Source of the DNA: an uncultured Verrucomicrobiae bacterium
Lineage (GTDB): Bacteria; Verrucomicrobiota; Verrucomicrobiia; Limisphaerales; UBA1100
DNA: 64,000 nt
Assembly: GCA_937775205.1 (NCBI GenBank)
Contig: CALKBX010000006.1
Coordinates: forward strand, 1 to 64,000
Reading direction: 5' to 3'
Below the pieces are notes generated by a model. It ran no database searches, was not told where the DNA came from, and saw only the letters and a list, made by a program, of their open reading frames with translations. This document shows, piece by piece, positions 1 through 8,608 of this stretch (positions are counted from its first letter, which is position 1; each line of letters starts with the position of its first letter). The position numbers and the translations under genes were made by a program.

Positions 1-400
1 TGAAGGCGTTCAGCTCTTGTGGGGAGAGTGATTTCAAGGGTCGGTTGCCCGACTCGCCAAGTTGCGCAAGAAGGGCTCTCACAACAAATCCGTATCGCTC
101 AACTGTTCCGGTTGAAACGCTTCCGGACTTGATGGCTAACCATTGAGTAAAAAAGTCCTGAATGGACGGATTACGAACTTGATCAACGCCAATCCGATTC
201 ATCAAATCGGAAATGATGTTCAACGCTTGTGCTTCATGAAGGGTTTCAACTTGCTTCGCTGCGTTCTCCATCGCCAAGGCAAAGACAAGCGCTTCGGATC
301 TTTTCTTCTGCTTGGTTGAACGGAAATGTTGCCTGCCGCTGGAATCCCGAAATGAAGCATACCAGTATGGAGACCCGATTCTGCGATGTACGCTGGCCAT
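1..400 (-). CDS. Tyrosine recombinase (phage-type integrase), 5' part only
   Basis: Reading the minus strand from an ATG at 400 gives 133 open codons that run off the left edge. The protein begins MASVHRRIGSPYWYASFRD and continues GRQHFRSTKQKK, the usual start of integrases that read an arm site. From about residue 75 comes a SAM-like core-binding segment (IQDFFTQWLAIKSG, then TGTVERY, LKSLSPQELNAF). The catalytic R-H-R-Y domain would lie outside the window, so activity cannot be judged. A TAG lies in frame just upstream and no other ATG is available, which fixes the start. The family catalyses site-specific integration or excision of mobile elements. The gene reads away from the sulfatase operon and sits next to a tRNA T-arm-like fragment, which suggests the right border of an integrated element. 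Family call is confident; element identity is not known. Confidence 0.85.
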   Translation of the reverse strand, partial: MASVHRRIGSPYWYASFRDSSGRQHFRSTKQKKRSEALVFALAMENAAKQVETLHEAQALNIISDLMNRIGVDQVRNPSIQDFFTQWLAIKSGSVSTGTVERYGFVVRALLAQLGESGNRPLKSLSPQELNAF

Positions 401-506
401 ACTGATAACATAATGCTAACACTCCTGCATGTCAATTATGTTCAGTACGTTTGTTATTCACCGGAAATCAGCTTTTTGAGGGATAAAAAGAGGGCGGAAA
501 CGAACG

Positions 507-523
507 TTGGGTTCGATTCCCAA
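507..523 (+). other. tRNA T-arm-like fragment, possible attachment-site remnant
   Basis: TTGGG, loop TTCGATT, CCCAA form a perfect 5-bp T-stem with a canonical 7-nt T-loop. No acceptor or anticodon arm pairs with it upstream, so it is not a complete tRNA. Its place between an integrase gene and an intact operon is what is expected when an element inserts into the 3' end of a tRNA gene and duplicates that end. The complete tRNA would then lie to the left, outside the window. The rest of 401-534 shows nothing else recognisable. A chance match is possible. Confidence 0.4.
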
Positions 524-534
524 AGTACATTCTT

Positions 535-1830
535 CTACTTGGAGCTAGGATGTTTGGCTTTGAATTCGGGGAAGGGGGCGGGGGTATTGGGGGGGAAGCG
601 GTTGAGGATCATTTGGAGGCGTTGGCGGCGGCCGGGGGCGATTTTGTCCAGGGGACTGACTTTGTGTTGCTGCAGGGGATCCTTGTTTAGGTCGTGGAAC
701 GCGCCTTTGTTGTCCACCAAATGGTGCCAGTCGCGGATCATTCGGAAGTTGCCGATCTGGGAATAGATCCAGCTGCGCTTGTCGAAGGGGTCTTCGCTGC
801 CGCGCAGGCTGGGGACGAAGGATCTGCCGTCCAGCTTCAATTGCTTGGGGGCGGGGATGCCGGCCAGCTCGAGGAAGGTGGGGTAAAGGTCGGTGAAGTC
901 GATGAGGTCCCGCGAGACAATGCCGCCCTTGGTCAGGAACGGTGCCCGAACGATGAAGGGCACGTGGACGCCCCAGTCCGCCTCGCGGCCCTTGCCTTTC
1001 GGGTACGGCTTTTTGTTGAGGACCCCGGATGAGGCGGAACCGTTGTCGCCGGTGAAGAGGATCACGGTGCGCTTGGTGAGCTTCAAATCGTCGACTGCGT
1101 CCACCAGATTGCCGATAAGTTGGTCCATGTAGGTGACGTTGCCCGCGTAGAGGGCGGCTTTGCCTTCTGGGGGATTAGCCTTGTTCAGAGGCGTGGTTGT
1201 GTGTGGGCCGTGGGTGAGCAGCATGGGGTAATAAACGAGGAAGGGACGATCCTTGTGGCGCTTGATGAAATCGATGAGGAAACGGTTGATGGTGTCGGGG
1301 CCGTAGGGGGCCTTGGCGCGTTTACCGTTGGTGGACAGCAGTCCGTTCCAGAAACGTTCGGCGGTCTCCGGCTGGCCGGCCTCAACGCCCGGCCATACGC
1401 AGTGTTCATCGAAGCCGTGCTGCTTGAGGATGTTGGGTTGTTTGCCGAGATGATTGATTTGCCATTTGCCGCCGATGGCGGTGGCGTATCCGGCATCGCG
1501 CAGCAGCCGGGCAAAGGTGGTGAAGCGATCCGGTCGCAACCCCGCGCCGCCCCAGCGCGGGACGTCGTAGTGCTGAACCCAGCCGTGATGGCAGGGGTAT
1601 TGGCCAGTCAGCAGGGTAACGCGGGTGGGGGTGCAGATGGGCGTGCACCAGGCGGTCTCGTAGCGGACACCCTGTTTGGCCAGCCGGTCGATGTTTGGAG
1701 TGGGATGCTTGGCGCCGTAGCAGCTGACCCAGTCCCGACCCATGTCGTCGACCATGATCAGGATGATGTTGGGGCGTTCGGCGGCGTGGACGACGGCGGC
1801 CAACCACAGGAAGAGAAACAGTGTTTTCAT
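535..1830 (-). CDS. Secreted arylsulfatase-type sulfatase
   Basis: Predicted sulfatase of the formylglycine (type I) family, which removes sulfate esters from polysaccharides or other substrates. The start chosen is the ATG at 1830, giving a 431-residue protein with a signal peptide (MKTLFLFLWLAAVVHAAE). The metal-binding motif VDDMG follows at about 27-31. The signature C-T-P-T-R at 66-70 carries Cys66, the residue oxidised to formylglycine by a maturase. Further family marks are TGQYP and the FTGDNG metal site. The length is at the short end for the family. The start overlaps the stop of the upstream DUF1592-type gene in an ATGA, so it is probably translationally coupled to it. The 53 codons upstream of 1830 in the same frame lie within that gene and are not used. 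Substrate cannot be told. Confidence 0.93.
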   Translation of the reverse strand: MKTLFLFLWLAAVVHAAERPNIILIMVDDMGRDWVSCYGAKHPTPNIDRLAKQGVRYETAWCTPICTPTRVTLLTGQYPCHHGWVQHYDVPRWGGAGLRPDRFTTFARLLRDAGYATAIGGKWQINHLGKQPNILKQHGFDEHCVWPGVEAGQPETAERFWNGLLSTNGKRAKAPYGPDTINRFLIDFIKRHKDRPFLVYYPMLLTHGPHTTTPLNKANPPEGKAALYAGNVTYMDQLIGNLVDAVDDLKLTKRTVILFTGDNGSASSGVLNKKPYPKGKGREADWGVHVPFIVRAPFLTKGGIVSRDLIDFTDLYPTFLELAGIPAPKQLKLDGRSFVPSLRGSEDPFDKRSWIYSQIGNFRMIRDWHHLVDNKGAFHDLNKDPLQQHKVSPLDKIAPGRRQRLQMILNRFPPNTPAPFPEFKAKHPSSK

Positions 1831-4226
1831 TTCGAGTGGAACGGCTCGCTGGTAACGATTTGCTGGATCAACTCGCGCAGGCCGTGTTGGTGCCGGGGCA
1901 TGGCGGAGACGATTCGGTCGATGTCGTCGCGGTCGGTGAAACTGATCCGCCGACCCAGCGCATAAACGAATAGTTTCTCGGTCAGGCACCGGGTGAATTG
2001 CTCGGGCCTTGCGAGGAGGTATTTACGGATGCTACTGGGGCCGTTGATAGCGGTGCCGTCGGGCATTTTGCCGGAGGCATCGATGGGCTGGCGCTTGGCG
2101 TAGCGGTCGCGCCAGCGGCCCAGAAAGTCGTAGTGCTCCATGGAGAGCCCGAGCGGATCAATCTTGCGGTGGCACTCAAAGCAGGTGGCGTTGTTGCGGT
2201 GCTTTTCCATTTGCGCGCGGATGGTGGTGACGCCGCGGGTGTCCGGCTCGATGGGGTCGACATCGGGCGGCGGCGGACTGGGCGGAGTGCCGAGCAGGTT
2301 CTCGAGAATCCAGACGCCACGCAACACCGGTTGGGTTTCCACGCCGTTTGAGGTGACGGTGAGCACGCTGCCGTGCCCCAGCAGTCCGCCGCGGCGATGC
2401 CCGGGCTGAAGTTGGACCCGTTGGAACTCCTCGTGTTTTACATCGGGGATGTCGTAATGCCGCGCCAGTGGCGCGTTGAGGAAGGTGTAGTTTGAGTCTA
2501 CAAATTCGAGGACGCTGCGATTGTTGGCAAGCACGTACTGGAAATAACGGCGGGTTTCCTCGCGCATTGCGTTCTCGAGGTCATCGGCGTAGTAGGCGCG
2601 GTTCTTTTCGGGGTCGGGCGGCATTTCGCCGAGCTTGCGCAGGTGCAGCCATTGGCCGACAAAATTTTCAGTCAAGGCCTTGGCCCGCGGATCCTTGAGC
2701 ATGCGCTCGACCTGCGCGCGCATGCCGGCCGGGGTTTGGAGATCGCCCGATGCGGCCGCGGCGCGCAGCTTTGCATCAGGCATGGAACTCCAGAGGAAAT
2801 AGGACAGGCGCGACGCCAGTTCGTAGGCGTCCAGTTTTGCGTCGTCTTTCCCCCGGGCATTTTCAGTGAGGTACACGAAGCGCGGCGAAGTGAGGATTGC
2901 CCGGACACCATAACGGGCCGCCGCCCAGAAATCCTTTTTCTCGACCAAGTATCGCTCGGCCAGATCAAGGTAAGGCTCGATTTCAGCCGGGGTTACTGGC
3001 CGGCGAAAGGCAGCGTTGGCGAGCCGGGTGAGGCAGTCGCGCAGGTATTCCGGTCCGGGTTTTTTCGGCGAGTTCGGGAAATACCTGTCGAAGCCCGGCA
3101 AAGGCCACTGTTCGAAAAACGGACCCTCGATGCCGAGCGTGTAAACGTGCAGCTCGGGGCCGGAGCCGATGTACATCTCCGGCGGGTTCCGTGCCGGGAA
3201 GAGCGCGTCCTTGTTGTACTTGGGCAACACCTTGCGCAGGATGCGCTTAAAGGATCCGTTTGGGCCGTTCGCCCAATGCACATGAAAAGTAAATCCTTTC
3301 TCGAGCCACACCCGGTGTTCAATTTCGATGATCCGATCATCGGGGATCTCGTATTCGCCGATGATCCGGTGCGCGGTGGCGCCCAGCTCACGCGAATCAA
3401 TCGAGATGGAAAGGCGCATCGGCTCGTTGGAGTTGTAACGCAGGTCTTCATCCTTGTAGCGGGATTCTCTCCGGATCGCCCGGGCTGAAAGCCGGATGAC
3501 ATATTCGCCGGCGGCGGGCACTCCCCGTTTCTTGTCGAGCGGAGAGATACCCAGTGGCTGGCGGAACTTAATGAACATTCGCCCGGCCGCCTTTCGGTTG
3601 TCCTTATTCAACGATTTCGCGGCTGCCTTGCTCGCTATTTTATACCGGATCATTTGAGGCTTGGGGCCGGGCCGGATCGCCTTGTCTGCCACCTTGCGGG
3701 CCGCCTCAAGGTAGTTGTGCAGCAGATGGCCGGACGTCACAAGGCCTTCGCCCACGTTGTCAAAACCTCCCAGCGAATCGTCTGGCGGAAAAGTGGTGGT
3801 GGGATCAAAGTCGATCATCCTCAGGTCAAACAGATCCCGAACGGTGTTCCGGTATTCCGCGCGGTTCAACCGCCTCAGGACGCCCTTGCCGGAATTCTCA
3901 CGGGCCGACTCTCTCGCGCGCGCCAGGGACTGCGTCAGGTGCGTCACCACCCGCTTCACCTCGGCCGGCGTGGGCTGCTTCTTCTCTTTTGGCGGCATCT
4001 CGGCAAGGTTGAGCTGGTCGAGAATCTCCTGAAAACTCTCCGCCTCCGCCAGTTTGGTAAAGTCGCCCGTCAACATGTCAAAACGTCGGTCGCCCTTTTG
4101 TTTCTCCGGGCCATGGCATTGCACGCAATAGGACTTTAAAAAAGGCCGGAGCAAGCCGGGCTGATCGGCAGCCTGCACACCGGCCGCAAGCAGACATGCG
4201 GCAATTACAAACCGCGGCGTCATCAT
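1827..4226 (-). CDS. DUF1587/DUF1592/DUF1588/DUF1585 multidomain cytochrome-like protein
   Basis: A 799-residue secreted protein of the large planctomycete/verrucomicrobial family with domains DUF1587, DUF1595, DUF1592, DUF1588 and DUF1585. After the signal peptide (MMTPRFVIAACLLAAGVQAAD) comes a heme-c type C-V-Q-C-H at 34-38. Then follow RRLNRAEYRNTVRDLF (DUF1587), ANAAFRRPVTPAEIEPYL (DUF1595), YELASRLSYFLWSSMPDAKL (DUF1592), a region with a second C-F-E-C-H and RKIDPLGL (DUF1588), and a C-terminal DUF1585 (FVYALGRRISFTDRDDI). The biochemical role is not established; the two CxxCH sites suggest electron transfer outside the cytoplasm. The gene overlaps the DUF1552 stop by ATGA and the sulfatase start by ATGA, so the three form one operon. 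DUF1552 and DUF1592-type genes are a well-known pair. Confidence 0.92.
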   Translation of the reverse strand: MMTPRFVIAACLLAAGVQAADQPGLLRPFLKSYCVQCHGPEKQKGDRRFDMLTGDFTKLAEAESFQEILDQLNLAEMPPKEKKQPTPAEVKRVVTHLTQSLARARESARENSGKGVLRRLNRAEYRNTVRDLFDLRMIDFDPTTTFPPDDSLGGFDNVGEGLVTSGHLLHNYLEAARKVADKAIRPGPKPQMIRYKIASKAAAKSLNKDNRKAAGRMFIKFRQPLGISPLDKKRGVPAAGEYVIRLSARAIRRESRYKDEDLRYNSNEPMRLSISIDSRELGATAHRIIGEYEIPDDRIIEIEHRVWLEKGFTFHVHWANGPNGSFKRILRKVLPKYNKDALFPARNPPEMYIGSGPELHVYTLGIEGPFFEQWPLPGFDRYFPNSPKKPGPEYLRDCLTRLANAAFRRPVTPAEIEPYLDLAERYLVEKKDFWAAARYGVRAILTSPRFVYLTENARGKDDAKLDAYELASRLSYFLWSSMPDAKLRAAAASGDLQTPAGMRAQVERMLKDPRAKALTENFVGQWLHLRKLGEMPPDPEKNRAYYADDLENAMREETRRYFQYVLANNRSVLEFVDSNYTFLNAPLARHYDIPDVKHEEFQRVQLQPGHRRGGLLGHGSVLTVTSNGVETQPVLRGVWILENLLGTPPSPPPPDVDPIEPDTRGVTTIRAQMEKHRNNATCFECHRKIDPLGLSMEHYDFLGRWRDRYAKRQPIDASGKMPDGTAINGPSSIRKYLLARPEQFTRCLTEKLFVYALGRRISFTDRDDIDRIVSAMPRHQHGLRELIQQIVTSEPFHSK

Positions 4227-5488
4227 GTCAGCAGTTCGTTCAGGTTGCCTGTGCTGGTGGAGAAACGATCCGTTTCCACCCCCAGTTGCTGGAGGATGGA
4301 GACATAGAGATCGCAGAGTGGCCGACCGTCCCGGCCGTGCCGATCGAAGCGGTGATGCTGCCCGGTCTTGAACCCGCCCCCGGCAACCATGATGGGCAGG
4401 TTGCGGCTGGAGTGCGAACTGGCGTTGCCCATTCCGCTGCCGAACATCACCACCGTGGAATCCAGCAGCGGTCGGCCGTCGGCATCCCGGGTGGCCTTCA
4501 GCCGATCCAGAAACTGCGCGAACTGGCGCGTGTAATAGAGCTCGATGATAGTCAACTGTCGGAGCAAATCCTGTCGCTTACCATGGTGCGTGAGCGAATG
4601 GTAGCCCAACTCGATCCCGTCAAACGGAAACAACCGGTTGCCGCCGGGATGCCCAAAGGTGATGACATTGGTTGTGTTGGTCTGCAACGCCAGGATGATC
4701 AGGTCATACATCACCGAAGTGTTGTGGGGATAGTTGAGGTCCACCACCACGTCATCGTTTCCCTTGATCACTGCATCACTCGCCTTCGGCTTCGGGACAT
4801 CAAGCCACTCCGTCCGGCGTTGCAGCTTGCGCTCCACCTCCCGCACCGCCGTCAGGTATTCATCCAGCTTGGCCTGGTCGGTTTTCGCGAGGCGCGCGTT
4901 GAGGCGGCGGGCATCCGCGCGCACCACATCCAGAATGCTGGCATCCTCACGGAGAAACTCCCGGGTCTTCGCCTTGGTCTTTGGATTATCGTCCAAGAAC
5001 ATCCGGGCAAAAATCCGGGTGGGGTTGCTGTCACTGGGCAGGATCACCCCCGCGCGCGACCAGGAAATGCCGCCGGAACCCAGCCGCAACGAGGGTAAGC
5101 GCGTTTGTTTCCCGATCTGTTCCGCCAACAACTGATCCAGCGAATGCAACCGCTGCGGCTGATCCTTCGTATCCTTCAACTCCATCCCATTAAGCAGCGT
5201 ATTGGAACAACCATGCCCCCCGCCCACTTCCGGATGATCCAGGTTGGAGAAAATCGAGAGGTCGCGCCGATGCCGTTCCAGCGGCTTCAGGAGCGTTGGC
5301 AAGGCATAGTCCGCACCGGTTTGCACTGGGAAAAACCCGCCCGGATTCATGCCATAAGCAGGCGCCACACAAACAAACCGCTTGGCCTTGGCACCCTTGG
5401 CCGCCGCCCCCTGCAAGGATTCAAAAGCCGGCAACGCTAGGCAAACGCCCAGTCCCCGCAAAAAATGTCGTCTATGAATTTCAGGCAT
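4223..5488 (-). CDS. DUF1552 family secreted protein
   Basis: First gene of the minus-strand operon. From the ATG at 5488 the product has 421 residues. The N-terminus contains a twin-arginine type motif (HRRHFLRGLGVCLALPAF), so export in a folded state through Tat is likely. The body matches the DUF1552 family: VAPAYGMNPGGFFP near the start, LDHPEVGGGHGCSNTLLNG, an internal FGHPGGNRLFPFDG, and a C-terminal FGSGMGNASSHSSRNLP. DUF1552 proteins are structurally like DUF1501 and sulfatase-fold proteins but lack known activity; they are almost always encoded beside DUF1592-type proteins, as here. A TTG at 5494 is an alternative start two codons upstream. Function unknown. Confidence 0.9.
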   Translation of the reverse strand: MPEIHRRHFLRGLGVCLALPAFESLQGAAAKGAKAKRFVCVAPAYGMNPGGFFPVQTGADYALPTLLKPLERHRRDLSIFSNLDHPEVGGGHGCSNTLLNGMELKDTKDQPQRLHSLDQLLAEQIGKQTRLPSLRLGSGGISWSRAGVILPSDSNPTRIFARMFLDDNPKTKAKTREFLREDASILDVVRADARRLNARLAKTDQAKLDEYLTAVREVERKLQRRTEWLDVPKPKASDAVIKGNDDVVVDLNYPHNTSVMYDLIILALQTNTTNVITFGHPGGNRLFPFDGIELGYHSLTHHGKRQDLLRQLTIIELYYTRQFAQFLDRLKATRDADGRPLLDSTVVMFGSGMGNASSHSSRNLPIMVAGGGFKTGQHHRFDRHGRDGRPLCDLYVSILQQLGVETDRFSTSTGNLNELLT

Positions 5489-5588
5489 CAGCAATTCTCA
5501 CTACTAAGTCCACTCTTTCGTCCGAACGACTTCATGCTATTCCCCCTGAAAGCCGAAGGGAAGTTTTGTTTGATCAGGAATTGCTCCT

Positions 5589-5930
5589 CTACTCTTTCAA
5601 CCCCTCCAGAAATGCGCGGCAGGAGAAGGCAACGAACATGGCCAGATCCTTGTCGCCGGGCAGCACTACTGTGGCCGGAGTATCGGTCGGGCGTATTTTT
5701 TAACGCGGATGAGGACCATCTCCATGGGTTCACGCGCGGCGGTGGACTGTGCGCCGAGCAGTTCAATCGTGCGGGCGGCGTGGATTACGATGATTAGGTT
5801 TTCGTGGGCGAGGTCTTTGATTAAAGCGTGCACGACGGGCAAGGGCGTTGGCGGCTTCGATGCGGACGGCGGGGGATGGGTCGTGCAATCCTTTTTGAAG
5901 TTCGCGCCTCCGGACGCGACAAAGCACCCC
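5589..5930 (-). pseudogene. Remnant of a sulfatase C-terminal HEAT-repeat region
   Basis: Three minus-strand pieces in different frames line up as the tail of a sulfatase with HEAT-like repeats. From right to left they read RRRELQKGLHDPSPAVRIEA, then ALIKDLAHENLIIVIHAART and LLGAQSTAAREPMEMVL, then RPTDTPATVVLPGDKDLAMF followed by FSCRAFLEGLKE and a TAG at 5589-5591. At least two frame changes are needed, one near 5830-5845 and one at the run of six A near 5700. No catalytic domain is found upstream. It therefore looks like a degraded 3' fragment. Family assignment rests on my recall of this repeat tail in verrucomicrobial sulfatases and is moderately sure; the broken state is seen directly. 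Confidence 0.65.
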
Positions 5931-6126
5931 TGTGACTTGAGCGTGCCGGAAGTCACCAAGGGCGAACCTGTTCCCCGGAAGTGGGTTCTACAGGCACTGC
6001 CGGATTACGAGAATTCAAAAGTGCGCCACGCACTCTACCTGCCGACCGATTGGGTGAAGGGAAAAACGTATTCCGTGATTGCCGAGTACACAGGAAACAA
6101 CGGAACGGTCGCAGGCGGCAAGGCAA
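5916..6126 (+). pseudogene. Remnant of a secreted alpha/beta-hydrolase-like gene
   Basis: An open stretch without a usable start reads CDLSVPEVTKGEPVPRKWVL, then QALPDYENSKVRHALYLPTD and WVKGKTYSVIAEYTGNNG. This resembles the segment just before the nucleophile domain of planctomycete/verrucomicrobial secreted hydrolases (typically an LP-Y-G-V-YH-LYLPTDW-Y-VI-EYTGN pattern). The similarity stops after about 65 residues, and the longer reading frame continues into unrelated sequence that overlaps the next gene. No signal peptide, nucleophile or histidine region is present. I call it a truncated fragment. It lies back to back with the sulfatase remnant, so 5489-6165 holds no intact gene. Confidence 0.5.
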
Positions 6127-6165
6127 TCCGATTGCCCTCAAGGACGCCGCGTGCTACCAACGCGC

Positions 6166-7218
6166 GTGGGTTGGTTGCGCGTATTGCTGATGATTGGGTT
6201 TCCGTTCCTGACGGGATGCGGCACGATTTCGTATTACGCCCAAGCGGCGCGCGGGCAGGGGGAATTGGTTTGCAAACGCCAACGCATCGAGGCGGTGCTG
6301 GCGGATCCCGAACAACCGGAGGCCCTCAAGTCCCGCTTGCGGTTGGTGAATGCTCTGCGCCAGTTCGCTGGCGAAGAATTGGATTTGCCGACGGGCAGCA
6401 GTTACACGCACTACGTTGCGCTCGATCGTCCGATGGCGTTGTGGGTGGTGAATGCCGCGCCGGAATTTTCACTGGAACTCAAGTCGTGGTGGTATCCTTT
6501 TGTTGGACGATTCGAAGGACGAGGTTTTTTTAACAAACAACAAGCAGAAGACTTCGCGGACAAATTACGCAAGCAAGGCTACGATGTCGCAATGTCCGGC
6601 GCGACCGCGTATTCCACTTTGGGTTGGTTTGCGGATCCGGTGCTGAGCACGTTTATAAAATTTAATGATGCAGGTTTGGCCGAACTTATTTTTCACGAAC
6701 TCACCCACCAAAGGCTATATATTTTTGGCGACACCACCTTCAACGAAAGCTTCGCCACCGCCACAGCTCAAGCGGCGACGCTGAAATGGTTGGCCGCTCG
6801 CGGGAATGAAAATGCAAGCAAAGAGTACGCTGCTTCAGTGAAGCGCTTGGATCGCATCACTCAAAAACTTCGTAACACACGCGACAAGTTAGACATCCTG
6901 TTTTCGCAACTGCACGAAAGTGTTGCCTCACAGCGCAAGTGCAAGGCGGACATTTACCAAACCCTGCGCACGGAACTAAAACTTTTACAGAATGAACCTG
7001 GTTTTTCCGACGTCAAAAACCGCCGGCAGGCACCGATGAATAACGCCACGTTGGGTTCAATCGCGGTGTACCATAAACATGTGCCCGCATTCCGTAAATT
7101 ATTTGAAAACTGCAATCAGAAATTCCCTGAATATTTCAAAGCTGTGGGGCGCTTGGGGAAGCTCCCGCGCGCTGAGCGCCATCGTGCGCTTAAAGCGCTG
7201 TGCCTTGCCGCTCCTTGA
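6166..7218 (+). CDS. Lipoprotein putative aminopeptidase (PF10023-type)
   Basis: A 350-residue protein with a lipoprotein signal: VGWLRVLLMIGFPFLTGC, then GTISYYAQAARGQGELV. The Cys of TGC would be the lipidated residue. The middle carries the metallopeptidase-like site ELIFHELTHQRLYIFGDTTF followed by NESFATATAQ, matching the putative aminopeptidase family (H-E-L-x-H-Q plus downstream E). The C-terminal third is lysine/arginine rich with LDRITQKLRNTRDKLDILF and probably helical. The start is taken as GTG at 6166, because it places the signal segment at the N-terminus; an ATG at 6190 would cut the signal short. The gene is intact although both neighbours are damaged. Substrate unknown. Confidence 0.8.
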   Translation: MGWLRVLLMIGFPFLTGCGTISYYAQAARGQGELVCKRQRIEAVLADPEQPEALKSRLRLVNALRQFAGEELDLPTGSSYTHYVALDRPMALWVVNAAPEFSLELKSWWYPFVGRFEGRGFFNKQQAEDFADKLRKQGYDVAMSGATAYSTLGWFADPVLSTFIKFNDAGLAELIFHELTHQRLYIFGDTTFNESFATATAQAATLKWLAARGNENASKEYAASVKRLDRITQKLRNTRDKLDILFSQLHESVASQRKCKADIYQTLRTELKLLQNEPGFSDVKNRRQAPMNNATLGSIAVYHKHVPAFRKLFENCNQKFPEYFKAVGRLGKLPRAERHRALKALCLAAP

Positions 7219-7249
7219 GTTCACAAGAAGTGCACAGTACACTTTTCGC

Positions 7250-8608
7250 ATGCGATGTTTTCTAGCTTTACTTCTTGCGGTACCTATTTTGGTCACCGCC
7301 GCCAAAGCCCCGCCCGCAGGCATTCCGATTTCCAAACACAACCGCACCGAGTTGCACGCGGCCGCCGAGGCGCTCAAGTCGGGAATTGATGGTTACGAAG
7401 GCCGACAACATCAACTGCTGCCGGACATCATTATTTTCTACAACGCCGTCCGCTACGCGCTGGATGACAACATGTTTTATCAGGCGAAAGACGTGGCTTC
7501 CGCCCGCAAGCTGCTCGCTCTTGGCCAAGAACGCCTCGTTCAGTTGCGTCTCGGCAAACACCCTTGGACGACGGCCACCGGTCTGGTGCCGCGCGGGTAT
7601 CGGTCGCGATTGGATGACTCGGTGATTCCGTACGGCGTTGAGGTTCCGGCCAATTACACCCCGCGTGTCCATAAAAAATGGCGGCTCGATGTGTGGCTGC
7701 GTGGCCGCAACAACAACCTCAGCGAAGTGCGATTCCTCACCGAACGCCTCAATTGGAAAAGTCCTTTTGCGCCCAAGGACACAATTGTACTGCATCCGTA
7801 TGGCCGTTTTTGCAATGCCTATAAATTCGCCGGCGAGGTGGATGTGATGGAGGCATTGCAACACGTGCAGGCACGGTATCCCATCGACCGCCAACGAATC
7901 GCCCTGCGCGGCTTCTCGATGGGTGGCGCAGGCGCGTGGCACCTCGGCGCGCATCACGCCGGTGATTGGGTGGTGGTCGCGCCGGGCGCGGGGTTTGTGG
8001 ACACCGCGATTTATCAAAATATTTTCACCAAGAAACCCCCGCCCACTTGGTGGGAACAAAAGCTGTGGAATCTTTACGACGTGCCTCCCGTCGCCGCCAA
8101 TTTCGCAAACACGACGGCCATCGCATACAGCGGCGAAATCGATAAACAAAAGCAAGCCGCCGACTTGATGGCCGCCGCGTTCAAAAAAGAAGGCATGACA
8201 TTGACTCACATCATTGGCCCAAAAACCGGCCACCGCTATGAGCCCAAGGCGAAGCTGGATGTTGCCCGCCAAGTCGGGGCCGCCGTGGACAAGGGCAAAA
8301 ATGCTGATCCGCGCAAGGTGCGTTTCACCACTTACACGCTCCGGCAAAACCGCATGAAGTGGGTGACGGTATTCGGCCTTGAGCAACACTGGAAACAGGC
8401 ACGCGTGGAAGCGCAGTACATCGACGATTGGCAGTTTGTCGTGAAAACTAAAAACGTATCCGCGCTGATGCTTGACCAACTCGAAATTCCTAATCAAGGC
8501 GCAACGACTTACGCGGTGACCATCGACGGGCAAAAACTAAAAACCAAACCGCCGCGCAACGGCCCATCAAACTGCGTAAGTTTGGCGACAAGTGGAACGT
8601 GGTGCTGA
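7250..8608 (+). CDS. Secreted prolyl-oligopeptidase-like serine hydrolase, N-terminal part (frameshifted)
   Basis: Starts at the ATG 7250 with a signal peptide (MRCFLALLLAVPILVTAAKA). The protein has the alpha/beta-hydrolase nucleophile elbow G-F-S-M-G-G in ALRGFSMGGAGAWHLGAHH, where Ser is the predicted nucleophile, and a late GPKTGHRYEP region that probably supplies the catalytic His. An N-terminal helical region (RTELHAAAEALKSGIDG, LPDIIIFYNAVRYAL) precedes the hydrolase domain, as in PHB-depolymerase/POP-like secreted enzymes of this phylum. The frame breaks near 8566-8575: after KLKTKPPRNGP the sequence should continue KLRKFGDKWNVVLS, but that reading lies in another frame. A one-base deletion explains this. 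The remainder is the next entry. Confidence 0.75.
   Translation: MRCFLALLLAVPILVTAAKAPPAGIPISKHNRTELHAAAEALKSGIDGYEGRQHQLLPDIIIFYNAVRYALDDNMFYQAKDVASARKLLALGQERLVQLRLGKHPWTTATGLVPRGYRSRLDDSVIPYGVEVPANYTPRVHKKWRLDVWLRGRNNNLSEVRFLTERLNWKSPFAPKDTIVLHPYGRFCNAYKFAGEVDVMEALQHVQARYPIDRQRIALRGFSMGGAGAWHLGAHHAGDWVVVAPGAGFVDTAIYQNIFTKKPPPTWWEQKLWNLYDVPPVAANFANTTAIAYSGEIDKQKQAADLMAAAFKKEGMTLTHIIGPKTGHRYEPKAKLDVARQVGAAVDKGKNADPRKVRFTTYTLRQNRMKWVTVFGLEQHWKQARVEAQYIDDWQFVVKTKNVSALMLDQLEIPNQGATTYAVTIDGQKLKTKPPRNGPSNCVSLATSGTWC

Noticed and set aside
1120-1965. Long plus-strand open frame opposite the sulfatase gene
   Set aside because: It is the antisense of a clear sulfatase with signal peptide and active-site motif; its translation shows no domain.
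2643-3488. Plus-strand open frame opposite the DUF1592-type gene
   Set aside because: Antisense shadow in GC-rich coding DNA; the minus-strand domains are continuous.
6079-6165. Upstream extension of the aminopeptidase frame
   Set aside because: It runs through the hydrolase remnant and would bury the lipoprotein signal inside the protein.
7268-8533. 421-codon minus-strand open frame opposite the hydrolase gene
   Set aside because: The plus strand has a signal peptide and GFSMGG nucleophile elbow; the minus-strand translation has no recognisable motif.
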